64,000 bases of DNA, from positions 20,087 to 84,086 of the forward strand of contig NZ_JAENHM010000018.1 in the NCBI RefSeq assembly GCF_016595245.1, read 5' to 3'. Below are positions 38,207 to 47,311 of this stretch, piece after piece. The position numbers and the translations under genes are program-made. Under the pieces are notes generated by a model. The model had not been told where the DNA came from. It saw only the letters and a list, made by a program, of their open reading frames with translations, and did no database searches. Position 1 is the first letter of the stretch. Every line of letters begins with the position of its first letter. Origin of the DNA: Azospirillum endophyticum. Lineage in GTDB: Bacteria; Pseudomonadota; Alphaproteobacteria; Azospirillales; Azospirillaceae.

Positions 38207-39873
38207 CACGGCACCTCCCGCCGTCGGCAGGGATGGAGCTGCGGACCGGCCCCATGTCGGATCTCCGCGTCGCCTATCCGGAAATGCTTGATCGGCAGGC
38301 CGATGCGCTCGTCGAAGTGGCGGGCGATGCGGCGCTCGATCAGGTCGTCGAAGCCGGGACGGATGACATGGGTGCAGCCTGTGGCCATCGCCACCAGGGT
38401 GCCGTCCCGCACCACCAGCCGGCCGCTCTTGAAGACCAGATCGGGCCGTTCGAACATGGCGCGGCGGTCAGGCAGATCGCTGTAGACGGTGACGTCGGCC
38501 GAGGCGCCCGGCGCCAGGTGACCGCGATCGGAAAGTCCCAGGATGCGGGCGGGCGCCGCGCGGGTCATGATGGCGATCTCGGCCAGGGTATATTCGCGGG
38601 TGATCGAGCCCAGCGTGGTGTGGGCCGGCGCGTCGGGATGGATCTCCGCCAGCTTCGCCAGCCGGTAATCGCGATCCATCAGCAGCCGGATCAGCTCCGG
38701 ATAGAAGGTGAAGGGCGCGCCGTTGGGGTGGTCGGTGGTCAGGAACACCCGCCAGGGATCGTCGAGCAGGAGGAACAGCTCCAGCCCGATCGCCCATTGC
38801 AGCGCATTGACATAGGAGCTGTCGCGATACCGGAAGGGCACTACGCCGCACCCCGCATCGCATTCGATGTCCATCGCCAGCCATTTGCGCGGATGGGCGA
38901 GCGGCGCGGTATGGCGTTGCGCCATGGTGTCGGCCGATGCGGTCACCGTCTGTCCGAACATCACCTGTCCGATGTCCACCGACAGGGACGGCGTCCGGTT
39001 CACCGCTTCCGCCAGCGCTGCGGCACCGGAAGAGAATTTGCGGTCGCCCGCCGTATCGTAGCTGTGGAACTGGATATGTGTCATGTGCATGGGCAGGCCC
39101 GACGCCGCCTGGATGGTGTCGAGCGTCGTCGCGATGTTGCCGGGAACCCCCAGGTTGCAGCCATGGACATGCAGCGGGTGGGGCAACCCCAACTCGTAAA
39201 CCGCCCGGGCCAGCACCGTCAGGACGCTGCGCGGCGTGACCCCATAGTACGGACCGACCTCGTCCAGGTCGAGCTTGCGGGCATTGAACTTGAAGGCGTT
39301 GATCCCGCCGGGATTGACCACCTTGACGGCAAGGCTCTGCGTCGCCGTCAGCATCCAGGCGACATAGTCGTTGACCGCAGCCTGCCCGGCGTTGGTGGCG
39401 ATCAGGTCCAGCAGGAAATCGTCGTTTCCCAGAACCAGATAGCCGCCGGTGTCGATATAGGGGATGTCGCTCATCTCCAGATGCGCGTGCCGGGCGTTGG
39501 ACCCCAGCATCGCCGGCTCGAAGGCGGCGGTGAATCCCATTTCGATGTAGCGGGCGCCGGTGGTGTGGGTGGAAGGGGTGGCGATGCCGCTGCCTCCCCC
39601 GCAGCCGCAGGGGCTGCCGGCGAAGCGATGCCGGTCATGCTCCTCCCCCATCAGCAGGCGGGCGAGGTTGACCTTGCCGCCGGCGATGTGGCTGTGGATG
39701 TCGATGGCTCCGGCCATCACCACCTTGCCGGTCACGTCATGCACCGCGTCGGGCGTCGCCCCCGGCCCGGGATCGCCGACGATGCGGCCGTCCCGCAGCC
39801 AGAGGTCGGCGACCTCGCCATGCCGGCCGTTGGCCGGGTCGAACAGCCGGCCGCCGGCAAGCTTCGTCAGCAT
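38206..39873 (-). CDS. fhcA: Formyltransferase/hydrolase complex subunit FhcA (amidohydrolase)
   Basis: Hydrolytic subunit: releases formate from formylmethylofuran with a binuclear metal site. It is 555 aa, an amidohydrolase-fold homologue of archaeal FwdA. The metal motif IDIHSHIAGGKVNLARLL is near residue 55; LPHPLHVHGCNLGVPGN and LTTDHPNGAPFTFYPELIRL carry later ligands. ATG 39873 is preceded by GGGGAGG. It overlaps the fhcB stop by 7 nt. Confidence 0.96.
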   Translation of the reverse strand: MLTKLAGGRLFDPANGRHGEVADLWLRDGRIVGDPGPGATPDAVHDVTGKVVMAGAIDIHSHIAGGKVNLARLLMGEEHDRHRFAGSPCGCGGGSGIATPSTHTTGARYIEMGFTAAFEPAMLGSNARHAHLEMSDIPYIDTGGYLVLGNDDFLLDLIATNAGQAAVNDYVAWMLTATQSLAVKVVNPGGINAFKFNARKLDLDEVGPYYGVTPRSVLTVLARAVYELGLPHPLHVHGCNLGVPGNIATTLDTIQAASGLPMHMTHIQFHSYDTAGDRKFSSGAAALAEAVNRTPSLSVDIGQVMFGQTVTASADTMAQRHTAPLAHPRKWLAMDIECDAGCGVVPFRYRDSSYVNALQWAIGLELFLLLDDPWRVFLTTDHPNGAPFTFYPELIRLLMDRDYRLAKLAEIHPDAPAHTTLGSITREYTLAEIAIMTRAAPARILGLSDRGHLAPGASADVTVYSDLPDRRAMFERPDLVFKSGRLVVRDGTLVAMATGCTHVIRPGFDDLIERRIARHFDERIGLPIKHFRIGDAEIRHGAGPQLHPCRRREVP

Positions 39874-41171
39874 CCGGCAGCCTCCCCGCCAACAGTATTG
39901 CCGACAGCGGTTCCGTCCAGCGCCGCCCCGTCCAGCGCCGCCCCGTCCAGCGCCGCCAGGATCCGGCCGATCACGGTGGCGACGCTGGACAGGCCCCTGT
40001 CGATCAAGGCACCCGCATGCAGCGCGACCACGCTGTCGGCACGGAACACGTCGCCGGCATGGTCGATGCCCGGCGTCCCGACCGGAATGAACAGCGCCGG
40101 CTCCGGCGTCACCGCCAATTCCGGCGGTGCCAGCATGATGACGGCGCCGCCCGTGTCGAACAAAGGTATCTCCGGGCGGAAAGCGGAAATCCACAGGGTC
40201 ACGTCCGCATCCCGGAGGCGTTGCCGCCAATCGAACCGCTCGGGGTCGTGCAGCGGCACGCCGGCGTCGAAGCCGGTGCGCAGCGGAAAGCCGGTGCGCC
40301 AAGCGCAGGCCTGATTGGCACCGATCAGGTTGTCCGCTCCGGACAGCGGCAGGCCGGCGCAGCGGGTGGTGCCGTCCACGCTGCGGATCAGCCGGACCAG
40401 CCCCTCGACGATCAGGTCCGGCTGCGGCGTGTCGAACAGCCCCGCGGCCCAAATCACCACGGCATAGCGGGCGGCACGCAGCCGAACCGCAAGCTCCATC
40501 ATCGGGTCGCCGTCCATTGCCCGGCCGGCCAGCGCCGCCCGCAGCCTGCCCACCAGCGCCACCAGATCCGCCGCACCGCCATCCAAGCCGTTCACCTCGA
40601 TCCGGCCGGCAAGACACTGCAGGGTCTCCGGCAGCGGTTCGCCGCCCAGGAAGACGACGCTTCGGGCTCCGTCGGCAACGAAGGCCGGTTCCGGGAGCAC
40701 CCAGCGTTCCCACAGGCGCGGAAAGGCGGCAGCCGGGTCCGGTCCGACGACGAGGACGAGGTCGCAGCGGTTGCGCAGTTCGGCCAGCGTGGTGGCCGAC
40801 CAGCCGAAGCGGCGCAGGACCGCCAGATTGCGGAACAGCGCCTCGGACCGCTCATGGTCCACCGTCGCCCCGATGCGTTCGCCCAGGGTCAGGGCGGCGA
40901 GCACGCCGTCCACATCGGCAGCCAGCCCGGCGATCGACGGCGCACGGCCGGCTCTCAGCAGCCGGGCTGCCTCGGTGATGGCGTCGTCCATGGCGACGGC
41001 GGCACCGGCCATGCGGGCGTTCGTCGACACGGCCGTGGACCGGCGGAACAGCCGGTCGGCCTGCGGACAGCCGCTGGGCCGCGGAGCGATGCCGGAGTCG
41101 TCCTGGTCGATTCCGACGTCGCCGCAGCCCAGGCCGCAGAACGGACAGAGAGTATCGGGGTGGAAGGTCAT
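39867..41171 (-). CDS. fhcB: Formyltransferase/hydrolase complex subunit FhcB
   Basis: Homologue of the molybdenum/tungsten subunit FwdB, 434 aa from ATG 41171. In methylotrophs FhcB has lost the redox reaction. Residues 1-30 keep a cysteine cluster CPFCGLGCGDVGID, with a further Cys in SGCPQADRLF, and the MGD-type fold follows (DLVLVVGPDPAAAFPRLW, SGADNLIGANQACAWRTGFP). The C-terminus carries a repeated ALDGA stretch coded by three 15-nt tandem repeats. It is the first gene of the fhc operon. Confidence 0.93.
   Translation of the reverse strand: MTFHPDTLCPFCGLGCGDVGIDQDDSGIAPRPSGCPQADRLFRRSTAVSTNARMAGAAVAMDDAITEAARLLRAGRAPSIAGLAADVDGVLAALTLGERIGATVDHERSEALFRNLAVLRRFGWSATTLAELRNRCDLVLVVGPDPAAAFPRLWERWVLPEPAFVADGARSVVFLGGEPLPETLQCLAGRIEVNGLDGGAADLVALVGRLRAALAGRAMDGDPMMELAVRLRAARYAVVIWAAGLFDTPQPDLIVEGLVRLIRSVDGTTRCAGLPLSGADNLIGANQACAWRTGFPLRTGFDAGVPLHDPERFDWRQRLRDADVTLWISAFRPEIPLFDTGGAVIMLAPPELAVTPEPALFIPVGTPGIDHAGDVFRADSVVALHAGALIDRGLSSVATVIGRILAALDGAALDGAALDGTAVGNTVGGEAAGC
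39914..39958. repeat. Three 15-nt tandem repeats in the fhcB C-terminus
   Basis: CGTCCAGCGCCGCCC occurs at 39914-39928 and 39929-39943, followed by a copy differing at its last base at 39944-39958. On the fhcB strand it encodes repeated G-A-A-L-D units. The period is a multiple of three, so copy-number change would keep the frame. Confidence 0.9.
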
Positions 41172-41462
41172 GGCCCCCCAACGCGGCTGATTGAAACGAT
41201 TACCGGAGCAGGAAGTCAGATCGATGGATCCGAAATGGACGGTCGTCTTCGCGGCAATCCCTCCGGGCATCCATTTCCGAATGGAATGTCGGATGCTTGG
41301 GAACGGCCGGCTCCCGACAGGTGGAGCAATCGGTTCATGCCGGTTTCCTCCCTCGATCGCCGCACCCCGTTTGGGTTACCGCGCGTGGATACTCGTTCGC
41401 GCTACGGACAATTTTGTTCGTAACGCTAACATTGTGCGGTGACCCGCGCAAAGGGAATGCAG
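41172..41462. promoter_or_regulatory. Divergent control region between fhcB and mptG
   Basis: 291 nt between two divergent C1 operons. The mptG side (41395-41440) has AATTTTGTTCGTAACGCTAA with GCTAACATT at 41425-41433, the element shared with the cbbL and formate dehydrogenase upstream regions. The ribosome site for mptG is AAAGGGA at 41450-41456. It probably contains promoters for both fhcBADC and mptG-mtdB-mch. Confidence 0.6.
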
Positions 41463-42479
41463 ATGAGCCATCAGCGCAATCGGATAGGGGAGGTTTGGGT
41501 TCATGCTCCCGCGCGCCTGCACGCCGGCTTCGTCGACCTCAACGGCGGGTTGGGGCGCCGCTTCGGCAGCTTGGGCATCGCCATCGACCGGCCGGCCATC
41601 GTCCTGCACGCCCGCCTCGCCGACCAGTTGACCGTGAACGGGCCATCGGCCGACCGTGTCCGCCGCAGCATCGAGCGGCTGGGCCGCGAAGCGGGATTGT
41701 CGGATGCCGTCGCGGTGACGGTGGAGGAAGCGATCCCGCCCCATGTGGGCCTGGGGTCCGGCACCCAGACGGACCTTGCGGTCGCCGCCGCGCTCGTCTG
41801 TCTCGAAGGGCGGGGAACCGGCTCCCGCGAATTGGCTCGCGCGCTGGAACGGGGCGCACGGTCCGGCATCGGTCTGGCCGCCTTCGAACAGGGCGGCGTG
41901 CTGCTGGACGGCGGTCGAGGCGGGCTGGATGCGGCACCGCCGGTGATCGCTCGGGCGCCGTTTCCCGAGGATTGGCGCATCCTGCTCCTGCTGCATCGCG
42001 GCGGCCATGGCCTGCACGGCGCGCCGGAGGCGGAGGCTTTCCGCCGGCTGCCGGCCTTTCCGTCCGACGCTGCGGCCCATCTCTGCCGGTTGATGCTGAT
42101 GGTCGCCCTGCCGGCGCTGGCCGAACGCGACGTGGAGCGGTTCGGACAGGCGATCGGCGAGCTTCAGCGCACGGTCGGCGACCATTTCGCCCCGGCCCAG
42201 GGCGGGCGCTTCACCAGCCCGCTGGTGGCCGAGGTGCTGGCTTGGCTGGAAGGGCAGGGGATTGCCGGGGTCGGCCAAAGCTCCTGGGGGCCGACCTGCT
42301 TCGCCATCGTCGGCGACGCGGGGCTGGCGGAGCGGCTGGCCGGCGAGATGCGCGTGCGTTGGGCCGGTTCGCCGCTGGAGGTGATGGTTTGCCGTGGACG
42401 CAACGTCGGTGCGACCGTGCGGAACCTGTCGGCCGAAGCGGTCGCCGCGCCCCCGGTGCGTTGGGCCGCGGGTGAATGA
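41463..42479 (+). CDS. mptG: Beta-ribofuranosylaminobenzene 5'-phosphate synthase (MptG)
   Basis: First committed enzyme of methanopterin-type cofactor synthesis; joins p-aminobenzoate (or 4-hydroxybenzoate) and PRPP with CO2 loss. It is a GHMP-kinase-fold protein of 338 aa: VWVHAPARLHAGFVDLNGG, the glycine-rich loop PPHVGLGSGTQTDLAVAAAL and SSWGPTCFAIVGDAGLA. ATG 41463 has AAAGGGA suitably upstream; GTG 41439 and ATG 41457 are in-frame alternatives. It leads the mptG-mtdB-mch operon. Confidence 0.95.
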   Translation: MSHQRNRIGEVWVHAPARLHAGFVDLNGGLGRRFGSLGIAIDRPAIVLHARLADQLTVNGPSADRVRRSIERLGREAGLSDAVAVTVEEAIPPHVGLGSGTQTDLAVAAALVCLEGRGTGSRELARALERGARSGIGLAAFEQGGVLLDGGRGGLDAAPPVIARAPFPEDWRILLLLHRGGHGLHGAPEAEAFRRLPAFPSDAAAHLCRLMLMVALPALAERDVERFGQAIGELQRTVGDHFAPAQGGRFTSPLVAEVLAWLEGQGIAGVGQSSWGPTCFAIVGDAGLAERLAGEMRVRWAGSPLEVMVCRGRNVGATVRNLSAEAVAAPPVRWAAGE

Positions 42480-42511
42480 CCGGATCGTTGAACGACTGGA
42501 AGGAGGCAGGC

Positions 42512-43417
42512 ATGAGCGCCCCATACGTGCTGCACATGATCACGCCGCTGGCGAATGTCAGCCCGTTCGACGTCAACATGGCGGTGGACGCCGGCATCGA
42601 CACGGTAATTCCCTATACGGGCATCGAGACCGCGCAGGTCGAGGCCCTGACCCAGGACGCCATGTTTTCCCGCGATCCGAGGAACGCGGTGCGCACCGGC
42701 CTGTTCATCGGCGGACGCGACGCGGCGATGGCGCTCGACATGCTGGAGGCGGCGCGCAAGGCGATGTTTCCGCCCTTCCGGATCTCGGTCTTCGCCGACC
42801 CCTCGGGCGCCTTCACCACCGCCGCCGCCATGGTCGCCGTGGTCGAGCGCGCCTTGCGGCGGTCGGGGCTGGATGGGCTCACCGGGCTCGCCGTCCAAAT
42901 CTATGGGGCGACCGGCGTCGTCGGCGGCATCGCCGGCCTGATCGCGGCACAGGCCGGCGGCAACGTCACGCTGGTCAGCCACCGCGGCGTGCCGGCGGTC
43001 CAGGGCAAGGCGGAGGAGTTCGGCCGGCGCTATGGCGTGGCGCTGTCCTGTGCCGACACCTCCGCCGCAGGCAAGGCGGAGCTGATGGAGCGGGCGGAGG
43101 TCGTGCTGGCCTGCGGCAAGGCGGGGGTCACGGTGCTGACTGCCGACGATCTGCGGGCGGCCAAGCGCCTGCGCGTCGCTGCCGACATCAATGCAGTGCC
43201 GCCGGCCGGCGTGGAAGGCGTCGGCGTGCAGGACGACGGGGCGCCGTTGCCGGCCCAACCGGTCGCCGTCGGCATCGGCGCACTCGCCATCGGCAACGTC
43301 AAGTTCAAGGTCCAGCATCGGCTGCTGGAGCAAATGCAGACCGGCGGCAGTGCCGTCGCCTTCGATTTCCAGAACGCGATGGACGCGGCGCGGGCCATCG
43401 CGGGAAAGGCCTCATGA
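42512..43417 (+). CDS. mtdB: NAD(P)-dependent methylene-tetrahydromethanopterin dehydrogenase MtdB
   Basis: Oxidises methylene-dH4MPT to methenyl-dH4MPT with NAD+ or NADP+. It is 301 aa from ATG 42512, with AAGGAGG upstream. Markers: MSAPYVLHMITPLANVSPFD, DTVIPYTGIETAQVEALTQD and the dinucleotide loop IYGATGVVGGIAGLIAAQ. The sequence type is MtdB, and the cotranscribed mch and mptG agree; MtdA also acts on tetrahydrofolate. It overlaps mch by 4 nt. Confidence 0.95.
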   Translation: MSAPYVLHMITPLANVSPFDVNMAVDAGIDTVIPYTGIETAQVEALTQDAMFSRDPRNAVRTGLFIGGRDAAMALDMLEAARKAMFPPFRISVFADPSGAFTTAAAMVAVVERALRRSGLDGLTGLAVQIYGATGVVGGIAGLIAAQAGGNVTLVSHRGVPAVQGKAEEFGRRYGVALSCADTSAAGKAELMERAEVVLACGKAGVTVLTADDLRAAKRLRVAADINAVPPAGVEGVGVQDDGAPLPAQPVAVGIGALAIGNVKFKVQHRLLEQMQTGGSAVAFDFQNAMDAARAIAGKAS

Positions 43418-44406
43418 TGCGGCAGCGTCCCAGCCTGTCGGCTCTCGCCGGCCCGCTCGCCGCCGCCCTGGTCGCCGATGCGGTGCCGCTGCGGCTTGGT
43501 ATCGACGTCCTGGCCGGTGCGACGATCGTGGATGGCGGGATCGCCCGTCCCGGCGGGCTGGAGGCCGGATGCCGCATCGCCGAGCTGTGCATGGGCGGCC
43601 TCGGCCGGGTGACCCTCCAGGCCGGCATCCAGCCGGATCTCTGGCCCTTCCAGGTGGTGGTGCACAGCACCGATCCGGTGCTTGCCTGCCTGGGCAGCCA
43701 ATATGCAGGGTGGAGCCTGTCGCACAAGGAAGAGGGCGGATCCTTCTTCGCCCTCGGCTCCGGTCCCGGACGTGCCATGGCCGGCAAGGAAACGCTGTTC
43801 GACGAGTTGGGCTATGCCGACAGCGGCGGCCATGCCGTGCTCGTCCTGGAAAGCGATGCCGTCCCGCCGGCACCACTGGTCGAACGGATCGCTGCCGATT
43901 GCGGGGTGGGGACGGATCGGCTGACGCTCGTGCTGACGCCGACGGCAAGCCTCGCCGGCACGGTGCAGATCGTCGCCCGCGTGCTGGAGGTGGCGATGCA
44001 CAAGGTGCATGCGCTGGGTTTCCCGCTGGACCATGTCGTCGACGGCATCGGGGCCGCCCCCCTGCCGCCGCCCGGCAAGGGCTTCGTCGAGGCGATGGGC
44101 CGGACCAACGACGCCATCCTGTTCGGCGGCACCGTCCAGCTTTTCGTCACCGGACCGGAGGATGCGGCCGCCGATCTGGCACAACGTCTGCCGAGCACGG
44201 AGTCCCGCGATTACGGACGCCCCTTCGCCGAGGTGTTCGCGGCGGTGAACAAGGATTTCTACGCCATCGACCCGCTGTTGTTCGCCCCCGCCCGCGTGGT
44301 GGTGACGGCGCTCGACAGCGGCCGCAGTTTTCATGGTGGGCGACTTGCGCCCGATATGCTCGATCGTTCTTTCGGAGGGACGGGGCGCGCAGGGCCTGGA
44401 AAATGA
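43414..44406 (+). CDS. mch: Methenyl-tetrahydromethanopterin cyclohydrolase
   Basis: Hydrolyses methenyl-dH4MPT to N5-formyl-dH4MPT, the substrate of Fhc. It is 330 aa. Family segments: GCRIAELCMGGLGRVTLQAG, VVVHSTDPVLACLGSQYAGW, FALGSGPGRAMAGKETLFDE, and PSTESRDYGRPFAEVF near the end. It starts ATGATG at 43414, overlapping the mtdB stop, and ends overlapping the next gene by 4 nt. Confidence 0.97.
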   Translation: MMRQRPSLSALAGPLAAALVADAVPLRLGIDVLAGATIVDGGIARPGGLEAGCRIAELCMGGLGRVTLQAGIQPDLWPFQVVVHSTDPVLACLGSQYAGWSLSHKEEGGSFFALGSGPGRAMAGKETLFDELGYADSGGHAVLVLESDAVPPAPLVERIAADCGVGTDRLTLVLTPTASLAGTVQIVARVLEVAMHKVHALGFPLDHVVDGIGAAPLPPPGKGFVEAMGRTNDAILFGGTVQLFVTGPEDAAADLAQRLPSTESRDYGRPFAEVFAAVNKDFYAIDPLLFAPARVVVTALDSGRSFHGGRLAPDMLDRSFGGTGRAGPGK

Positions 44407-45263
44407 AAGCTGCGGTGGCGGAGCTGTTCCTGGCAGCCTGCCGGGCGGAGGTGATGGCGCTGAAGCCCGGCAACGTCCATGTGCACGCCGCCGGCCATGG
44501 CATGACGGTGGAGGACTTCTTGCTGTCGGCTGAGGCTGCGGCGCCGGAGATCGCGCGGGCGGATGCCGCGGTCGGCGAGCGGATCCTGCGGGCGGTGCGG
44601 GCGACCCGGAGGGCGGTGAATTGCAACACCAATCTGGGCATCCTGCTGCTGTGTGCCCCGCTTGCCCGCGCGGCCGAAATGCCGGCGGTTCGGCCGTTTC
44701 GGGACAGGGTGTCCGCCGTGCTGGCGGCGCTGACGGTGGGCGATGCCGATGCCGCCTTCGAGGCGATCCGCCTCGCCGCACCGGGCGGACTTGGCCACGC
44801 TGCCGAACACGATGTCGCGGAACCGGCGACGGTGGATTTGCGCAAGGCGATGGCGGCGGCCCGGTCGCGCGACCGCATCGCAGCCCAATATGCCGACGGC
44901 TATCGCGATGTCTTCGACATCGGCGTCGTCTGCGCGCGGTCGATGGCGGATTGCGATGCCGTCTCGTTGGCCGAAACGGTGTATCTTGAGTTCCTGACCG
45001 CCTTCCCCGACAGCCATGTCCTGCGCAAGCATGGAGAGAATGTCGCGGCGGTCGTACTGGCCGAAGCCCGCGAGGTGCGTCGGCGGGTGGCGGAGTCCTC
45101 GTCGGCCGCCGAACGGCGCGAGCATCTGTTCGTCTTCGACGCGCGTTTGAAATGGCAGGGCATCAACCCGGGCACCTCCGCCGACCTGACCGTCGCCAGC
45201 CTCCTTGCCTATTGGCTTGAAGGGCGAGGGACGGAGGACCGGGAAGCCGAGGAAAGAGGATGA
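44403..45263 (+). CDS. CitG-like triphosphoribosyl-dephospho-CoA synthase family protein of C1 cluster
   Basis: 286 aa. CitG-type motifs include AEVMALKPGNVHVHAAGHGM, NCNTNLGILLLCAPLARAAE and INPGTSADLTVASLLAYWL. Real CitG makes the prosthetic group of citrate lyase, but none is nearby. This branch is found with dH4MPT genes in archaea and methylotrophs and is expected to transfer a ribosyl or phosphate group during cofactor synthesis; the reaction is unknown. It is tightly coupled by 4-nt overlaps to mch and the MfnF-like gene. Confidence 0.82.
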   Translation: MKAAVAELFLAACRAEVMALKPGNVHVHAAGHGMTVEDFLLSAEAAAPEIARADAAVGERILRAVRATRRAVNCNTNLGILLLCAPLARAAEMPAVRPFRDRVSAVLAALTVGDADAAFEAIRLAAPGGLGHAAEHDVAEPATVDLRKAMAAARSRDRIAAQYADGYRDVFDIGVVCARSMADCDAVSLAETVYLEFLTAFPDSHVLRKHGENVAAVVLAEAREVRRRVAESSSAAERREHLFVFDARLKWQGINPGTSADLTVASLLAYWLEGRGTEDREAEERG

Positions 45264-46357
45264 CAAGCATGACGACCACGCTCGGCCTCGATGTCGGCGG
45301 CGCGCATCTGAAGGCGGCTTGGCTCTCCGGCGGCGAGTTGATCGACGTGGCACAGGAGCCGTGCCCGCTTTGGCAGGGCCTCGACCGGCTGGAGGCGGCG
45401 CTGGCGACCGTCGCCGGCCGTCATCGTCCGGTCGCCGTCGCAGCGGTCACCATGACCGGGGAACTGGTCGATCTCTTCGCCGACCGCGCCGACGGCGTCG
45501 GACAAATCCTGGATGCATTGGCGTCGGCGCTGCCGGGGGTAAGGCTTGAGATATTCGCTGGCCCCACCGGCTTCCTGCCGCCGGGGGAGGCGCGTCGCCG
45601 GGTGGCGGAGGTCGCTTCGGCCAACTGGCATGCCACGGCGGCGCTGGCGGCCCTGGCCCTGCCGGAGGGGATCCTCGTCGACATCGGCAGCACCACGACC
45701 GACATCGTTCCTTTCGCCAACGGACGGGTGCTGCACGCCGGCTATACCGATGCGACGCGGATGGAGACGGGGGAGCTGCTCTACACCGGCGTCGTCCGCA
45801 CGCCGGTCATGGCGGTCGCCTCCCAGGCTCCCGTCGACGGCGTCTGGCGCGGCGTGATGGCGGAGTATTTCGCGACCATGGCCGATGCCCACCGGCTTGC
45901 CGGCACGTTGCCGGAGGGTGCCGACCTGCATCCGACGGCCGATGGCCGCGACAAGGGGCCGGAGGCCAGCGCGCGCCGCCTCGCCCGCATGGTGGGGGCC
46001 GATCTGGGGGAGGGGGATCATGCGGCCGGCGGTGCCGTCTGGCGGCGGCTCGCCGACCATTTCATCGACCGGCAGATCCGCAAGGTCGAGGATGGGCTGG
46101 CCCAGGTCGTCTCGCGCGGGGTGGTGCCGGACGAAGCCCCCGTGGTCGGGGCGGGCGTCGGCCGCTTCCTGGTGGAGCGGGTGGCCGCCCGCACCGGCCG
46201 CCCCTACCGCTTCCTGATGGAGGCGGCGACGCTGCCGGACTGCTGGCGGTCGATCGCCGCGGATTGTGCACCGGCGGTCGCGGTGGCGCTGCTGTGCGCC
46301 CTGGGCCGGTCGCCGGATGGCGCGCGGCGGGGGAGGGTGGCATGGGCATCCGGCTGA
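45260..46357 (+). CDS. MfnF-like ASKHA-fold protein (hydantoinase/oxoprolinase-like), methylofuran synthesis
   Basis: 365 aa. The actin-like ATPase fold is visible in LGLDVGGAHLKAAWLSGGEL, VTMTGELVDLF, GILVDIGSTTTDIVPFANGR and VVGAGVGRFLVERVAARTG. Archaeal MfnF, in this superfamily, couples the phosphorylated furan amine to the glutamyl-tyramine half of methanofuran; this H4MPT-linked C1 protein family is its likely bacterial counterpart (inference). MfnB at 18673 and the ATP-grasp gene at 29273 would supply other steps. It overlaps the next gene by 16 nt. Confidence 0.8.
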   Translation: MTSMTTTLGLDVGGAHLKAAWLSGGELIDVAQEPCPLWQGLDRLEAALATVAGRHRPVAVAAVTMTGELVDLFADRADGVGQILDALASALPGVRLEIFAGPTGFLPPGEARRRVAEVASANWHATAALAALALPEGILVDIGSTTTDIVPFANGRVLHAGYTDATRMETGELLYTGVVRTPVMAVASQAPVDGVWRGVMAEYFATMADAHRLAGTLPEGADLHPTADGRDKGPEASARRLARMVGADLGEGDHAAGGAVWRRLADHFIDRQIRKVEDGLAQVVSRGVVPDEAPVVGAGVGRFLVERVAARTGRPYRFLMEAATLPDCWRSIAADCAPAVAVALLCALGRSPDGARRGRVAWASG

Positions 46358-47268
46358 GCCGAGCGGCCGCCACCGCGGCGCTGTGCCTCCTCGCGGTGGC
46401 GGTACCGGCATCGGCGGAGCCGCTCGCCGTCACGGAGATCGCGCCCGGCATCTTCGTCCATCAGGGTACCATCGCCGAACCGGCGGCGGACAACCGCGGC
46501 GACACCGCCAACATGGGCTTCATCGTCGGCGACGACGGCGTGGCGGTCGTCGACAGCGGCGGCACGCCGGAGTTGGGGCGGCGCCTGCGCGAGGCCATCG
46601 CCGCCCGCACCGGCAAAAGGCCGGTCATCGTCATCAACACCCACATGCATCCCGACCATGTCTTCGGCAATGCCGCCTTCGCCGATGTGCCCATCGCCGG
46701 CCACGCAACTCTCCGGGATGCGCTGGCCGCCCGCCAGGACGTCTACCGGCAGCGCCTGACCGAGGAACTGGGCGCGGAGGCGGCGGGCGGAATCGCTCCG
46801 GTCCGGGTCGACAGGCCGGTGGCCGAGGAGGTGCGGATCGATCTCGGCAACCGCATCATCGTGCTGACCGCCCATCCGACGGCGCATACCAACAACGACC
46901 TTACCGTTTTCGACCGCAAGACGGGGACGCTGTTCGCCGGTGACCTGCTGTTCATCGACCATCTTCCGGTGGTGGATGGCAACGCCCTGGGCTGGCTGCG
47001 GGTGATCGACGGGCTGGAGCGGATGCCGGCAATGCGTGCCGTTCCCGGCCATGGTCCCGCCGTTGTCGACTGGCCGAGCGCGCTCGACGCCGAACGGCGT
47101 TACCTGACGGTCCTGGTGGACGGGGTGCGGCGGGTGCTAAAGGCGGGCGGCGGCATCCAGGATGCGGTCGCGCGGGTGGCGGAGGGCGAGCAGGACCGTT
47201 GGCTGTTGTTCGATGCGTATAATCCGCGCAACGTCACGGCAACCTTCGCGGCGCTGGAATGGGAATAG
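46342..47268 (+). CDS. Quinoprotein relay system zinc metallohydrolase (MBL fold)
   Basis: 308 aa, secreted (RAAATAALCLLAVAVPASAE). It is a metallo-beta-lactamase fold with the zinc motif THMHPDHVFGN, a further ligand region in LTAHPTAHTNNDLTV, FAGDLLFIDHLP and AVPGHGP. Related to SoxH, this family is paired with SoxYZ-like carriers in PQQ dehydrogenase gene sets; the substrate is unknown. It overlaps the upstream gene by 16 nt and is followed after 43 nt by the carrier. Confidence 0.86.
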   Translation: MGIRLSRAAATAALCLLAVAVPASAEPLAVTEIAPGIFVHQGTIAEPAADNRGDTANMGFIVGDDGVAVVDSGGTPELGRRLREAIAARTGKRPVIVINTHMHPDHVFGNAAFADVPIAGHATLRDALAARQDVYRQRLTEELGAEAAGGIAPVRVDRPVAEEVRIDLGNRIIVLTAHPTAHTNNDLTVFDRKTGTLFAGDLLFIDHLPVVDGNALGWLRVIDGLERMPAMRAVPGHGPAVVDWPSALDAERRYLTVLVDGVRRVLKAGGGIQDAVARVAEGEQDRWLLFDAYNPRNVTATFAALEWE

Positions 47269-47311
47269 GAGCGGACAGCGGGACGACTACGGAAAAGCCA
47301 AGGAGGGAGCG

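Noticed and set aside
42394..43413. Reading mch as starting far upstream within mtdB
   Set aside because: The upstream part is a shifted-frame reading of mtdB; conserved Mch sequence starts right at 43414.
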